A stretch of 64,000 nt of DNA from positions 434,001-498,000 of the forward strand of contig NZ_FNQH01000003.1 in the NCBI RefSeq assembly GCF_900107505.1. The letters are read 5' to 3'. This document shows positions 62,237-64,000 of the stretch, piece by piece. A model generated the notes under the pieces. That model ran no database searches, was not told the DNA's origin, and worked only from the letters and a program-made list of their open reading frames with translations. Source of the stretch: Trichococcus collinsii (lineage in GTDB: Bacteria; Bacillota; Bacilli; Lactobacillales; Aerococcaceae). A program made the translations under genes and the position numbers. Every line of letters begins with the position of its first letter. Within the stretch, counting starts at the first letter, position 1.

Positions 62237-63436
62237 ATGCGATATATCGAAGAGAAAATGACAACGAATGAATTTTGGGGGGACCTTTTACTGGTCTACT
62301 TGATTTTGAAGCCCTTTTATATATTCGCTTCCGGATCGTTACAACCAGCTGATTTTTTCCTGATGCTGTGCTTTGGTTTGCTGCTGGTGACCAGAAAAAC
62401 CGGATTCATCAAATATCCGATTCCTTCAGGCATTTGGAAGATACTCAGATGGTCAGTGCTGTTCGCATTTTACCAAATATTCATTAACCTGATCTGGTAT
62501 CTGATTTTGGAGAATACAAATGCCGGAAATAAGAATTATGGCCTGTATCTGAGTTGCTTTTTCATTTTGTTCAATCTTTTTAGCGTTTTTTCCTGCATTA
62601 TGATCTACGAACGAATAGGTCCCTTGTTGTTTCAGAAGCTCATAAAAGGTTTTTTAATATCCGCAACGATTGTTGCATTTTTCAGCATCATCCAAAATGC
62701 CAGCTCGAGCATCAGGGCGGTGGCGGGTTTCAATAATCCTAACCAACTCGGATACTACGCGATATTGTTATTGACCAGTTGCTTTCTGTTCGGGGGCTAT
62801 ATCCGATCGCCATACAAGCAAATATTGTTTTCCCTCTCCGTTTATCTGAATGTCATTTCGCTTTCCAAAGCCTCTGTACTATCCTCTGCAATCTTGATCC
62901 TGTACGTCATTTTATTCCAGAAATATTTTAACGTCCACATCAGCAAGAAGATGACTGTATTCTTGGTGATTTTTATATTATTCATACTGTACAGTTTCTT
63001 TTTTGGAGACCTCTCCTTCTTTAATAACGATACATTATCCGCCCTCAGGGAAAGGATCTTAAATATAAGATCAGAAGGGGATTCCAACTTAGGCTCCGGA
63101 CGAGGATACACCAGGATTTTTGAAATGGGCAGCCATCTTTTATGGGGAATGGGGGAAGGCGCATATTATCGGTTTCAATCTTTGACGGGTCTGGAAGCTC
63201 ATTCTTCGTTTGTCACCGTCTTTGTCTCCTACGGGCTGGTTGGATTCTTGATCTGGATGAGGTTGCTGATTGCGATGGTTTACAGTGGTATCAGGAGAAA
63301 TCTGTTTACTGTAGGGATTTTTATCGGAGTTGCTGCTTATTGGGTCACCCATAACGGACTGCGTAATACCGTTCTTTGGATCATTATTGCATCCTATATG
63401 ATAATGAATCATTCTGGCGAAAAGGAAGGAACGTGA
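62237..63436 (+). CDS. Wzy-like O-antigen/EPS polymerase
   Basis: A 399-residue membrane protein with about ten helices and a large outer loop before the last helices, as in Wzy/O-antigen ligase proteins. The segment GFNNPNQLGYYAILLL is common in this group, as is GMGEGAYYRFQ before LEAHSSFVTVFVSYG. It should join repeat units outside the membrane. ATG 62237 follows AGAGGTGA; the in-frame TTG 62165 upstream has no ribosome site. Confidence 0.82.
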   Translation: MRYIEEKMTTNEFWGDLLLVYLILKPFYIFASGSLQPADFFLMLCFGLLLVTRKTGFIKYPIPSGIWKILRWSVLFAFYQIFINLIWYLILENTNAGNKNYGLYLSCFFILFNLFSVFSCIMIYERIGPLLFQKLIKGFLISATIVAFFSIIQNASSSIRAVAGFNNPNQLGYYAILLLTSCFLFGGYIRSPYKQILFSLSVYLNVISLSKASVLSSAILILYVILFQKYFNVHISKKMTVFLVIFILFILYSFFFGDLSFFNNDTLSALRERILNIRSEGDSNLGSGRGYTRIFEMGSHLLWGMGEGAYYRFQSLTGLEAHSSFVTVFVSYGLVGFLIWMRLLIAMVYSGIRRNLFTVGIFIGVAAYWVTHNGLRNTVLWIIIASYMIMNHSGEKEGT

Positions 63437-63486
63437 GCGGCAGGAAATGAAACGGAACCATCCTAAGCGGAGGAGGTGATCAGTTT

Positions 63487-64000
63487 GTGATGGGAAAAGA
63501 TACCAGCAAAAATAAAGCTTTAGCGATTAACATGATAAGCAGCGCAGTCGCTGTCGGGGTACATCTGGCGATCAGTTTCTTTTTATCCCCCTATATTGTT
63601 GCAAAGCTGGGGGTAGAGGCGAATGGTTTTGTGACGCTCGCCAGTAATTTTGTGGGCTATGCCTCCTTGATTTCGATTGCATTGAACTCGATGGCAGGTA
63701 GATTCATTACAATTAAGTTTTATCAGGATGACCTGGCTGAAGCAAATAAATATTATACGGCAGTGACACTGGGCAATTATGTTTTATCCTTGTTTATGGT
63801 CATTCCCGCCGTTCTATGTGTCATCTATCTGGAAAAGTTCATCAACATTTCCGCTGACATACTATGGGATGTAAAGCTGTTGTTTGCGCTGGTTTTCTTG
63901 AATTATCTCGTCAGAACCACTTTTTCCAGCTGGAATACAGCGACATTTGTAACAAATAAATTATACATTCAGTCCATGCGTGATATGCAGTCACAATTGA
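63487..64000 (+). CDS. Wzx-like polysaccharide flippase (3' end outside window)
   Basis: The first 171 residues of a membrane protein with at least four helices: an N-terminal basic segment, then MISSAVAVGVHLAISFFLSP, ASNFVGYASLISIALNSMAG and further helices. This is the start of a MOP-superfamily polysaccharide transporter that flips lipid-linked repeat units. GTG 63487 is placed 6 bases after a perfect AGGAGGTGAT; ATG 63490 is also possible. The frame is open to the window end. Confidence 0.82.
   Translation, partial: MMGKDTSKNKALAINMISSAVAVGVHLAISFFLSPYIVAKLGVEANGFVTLASNFVGYASLISIALNSMAGRFITIKFYQDDLAEANKYYTAVTLGNYVLSLFMVIPAVLCVIYLEKFINISADILWDVKLLFALVFLNYLVRTTFSSWNTATFVTNKLYIQSMRDMQSQL

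Overview
The window looks like chromosomal DNA of a low-to-moderate GC Gram-positive bacterium of the order Lactobacillales, possibly Carnobacteriaceae/Trichococcus. This rests on AGGAGG-type ribosome sites, frequent TTG/GTG starts, a galactitol-type PTS, short AccA and AccD proteins, and a type IV pilus set with no outer-membrane secretin. The genus is an inference. No tRNA, rRNA, CRISPR array, transposase or phage gene was seen.

Layout. 3-4584: end of a PTS operon (regulator/EIIA, EIIA, EIIC, EIIB, class II aldolase, a triosephosphate-isomerase-like protein, YjbQ). 4585-13661: accessory-looking stretch rich in GC-rich intergenic repeats, with two small EAL proteins, two membrane GGDEF proteins (paralogous pairs), two NERD nuclease-like proteins and a pRiA4b ORF-3-like protein. 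14000-32443: a long, tightly packed operon. It starts with a sensor GGDEF-EAL protein and a second GGDEF-EAL gene broken at a run of eight T. It continues with a Gram-positive Pel exopolysaccharide set (SDR-PelD fusion, PelE, PelA-like DUF2194, PelF, PelG), two CotH-type kinase-like proteins, a VTC polyphosphate-polymerase-like protein and a DUF4956 membrane protein, and ends with a PAS-GGDEF-HD-GYP protein. 32509-42426: a type IV pilus locus (three minor prepilins, PilB, PilT, PilC, major pilin, PilD, PilM, PilN, PilO) with recognisable promoters and a strong terminator. 42493-47384: PepSY lipoprotein, VanZ-like protein and a secreted discoidin/G5/metallophosphoesterase. 47906-64000: accD-accA, then an acyl-activation module (adenylating enzyme, two carrier proteins, KAS III, two left-handed beta-helix acyltransferases, ATP-grasp-HAD fusion, BKACE/DUF849). 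This leads into a Wzx/Wzy-type polysaccharide locus (initiating sugar transferase, ParB-like/nucleotidyltransferase-like protein, UDP-glucose dehydrogenase, UDP-glucuronate epimerase, GT4, polymerase, flippase cut by the window end).

How it fits together. About nine proteins between 4.9 and 36.6 kb make, break or probably bind cyclic di-GMP. The Pel operon carries an intact RxxD inhibitory-type site in PelD. The adjacent PilB has an N-terminal domain resembling the c-di-GMP-binding MshEN fold. The simplest reading is a c-di-GMP-controlled surface-lifestyle region that balances Pel-like matrix, pili and other surface polymers.

The most interesting unexplained parts are four: (i) the Pel + CotH x2 + VTC + DUF4956 operon; (ii) the poly-T frameshift in one of its regulators; (iii) the duplicated GGDEF/EAL pairs with a shared palindromic operator candidate; (iv) the putative acyl-decoration pathway fused to the second polysaccharide locus.
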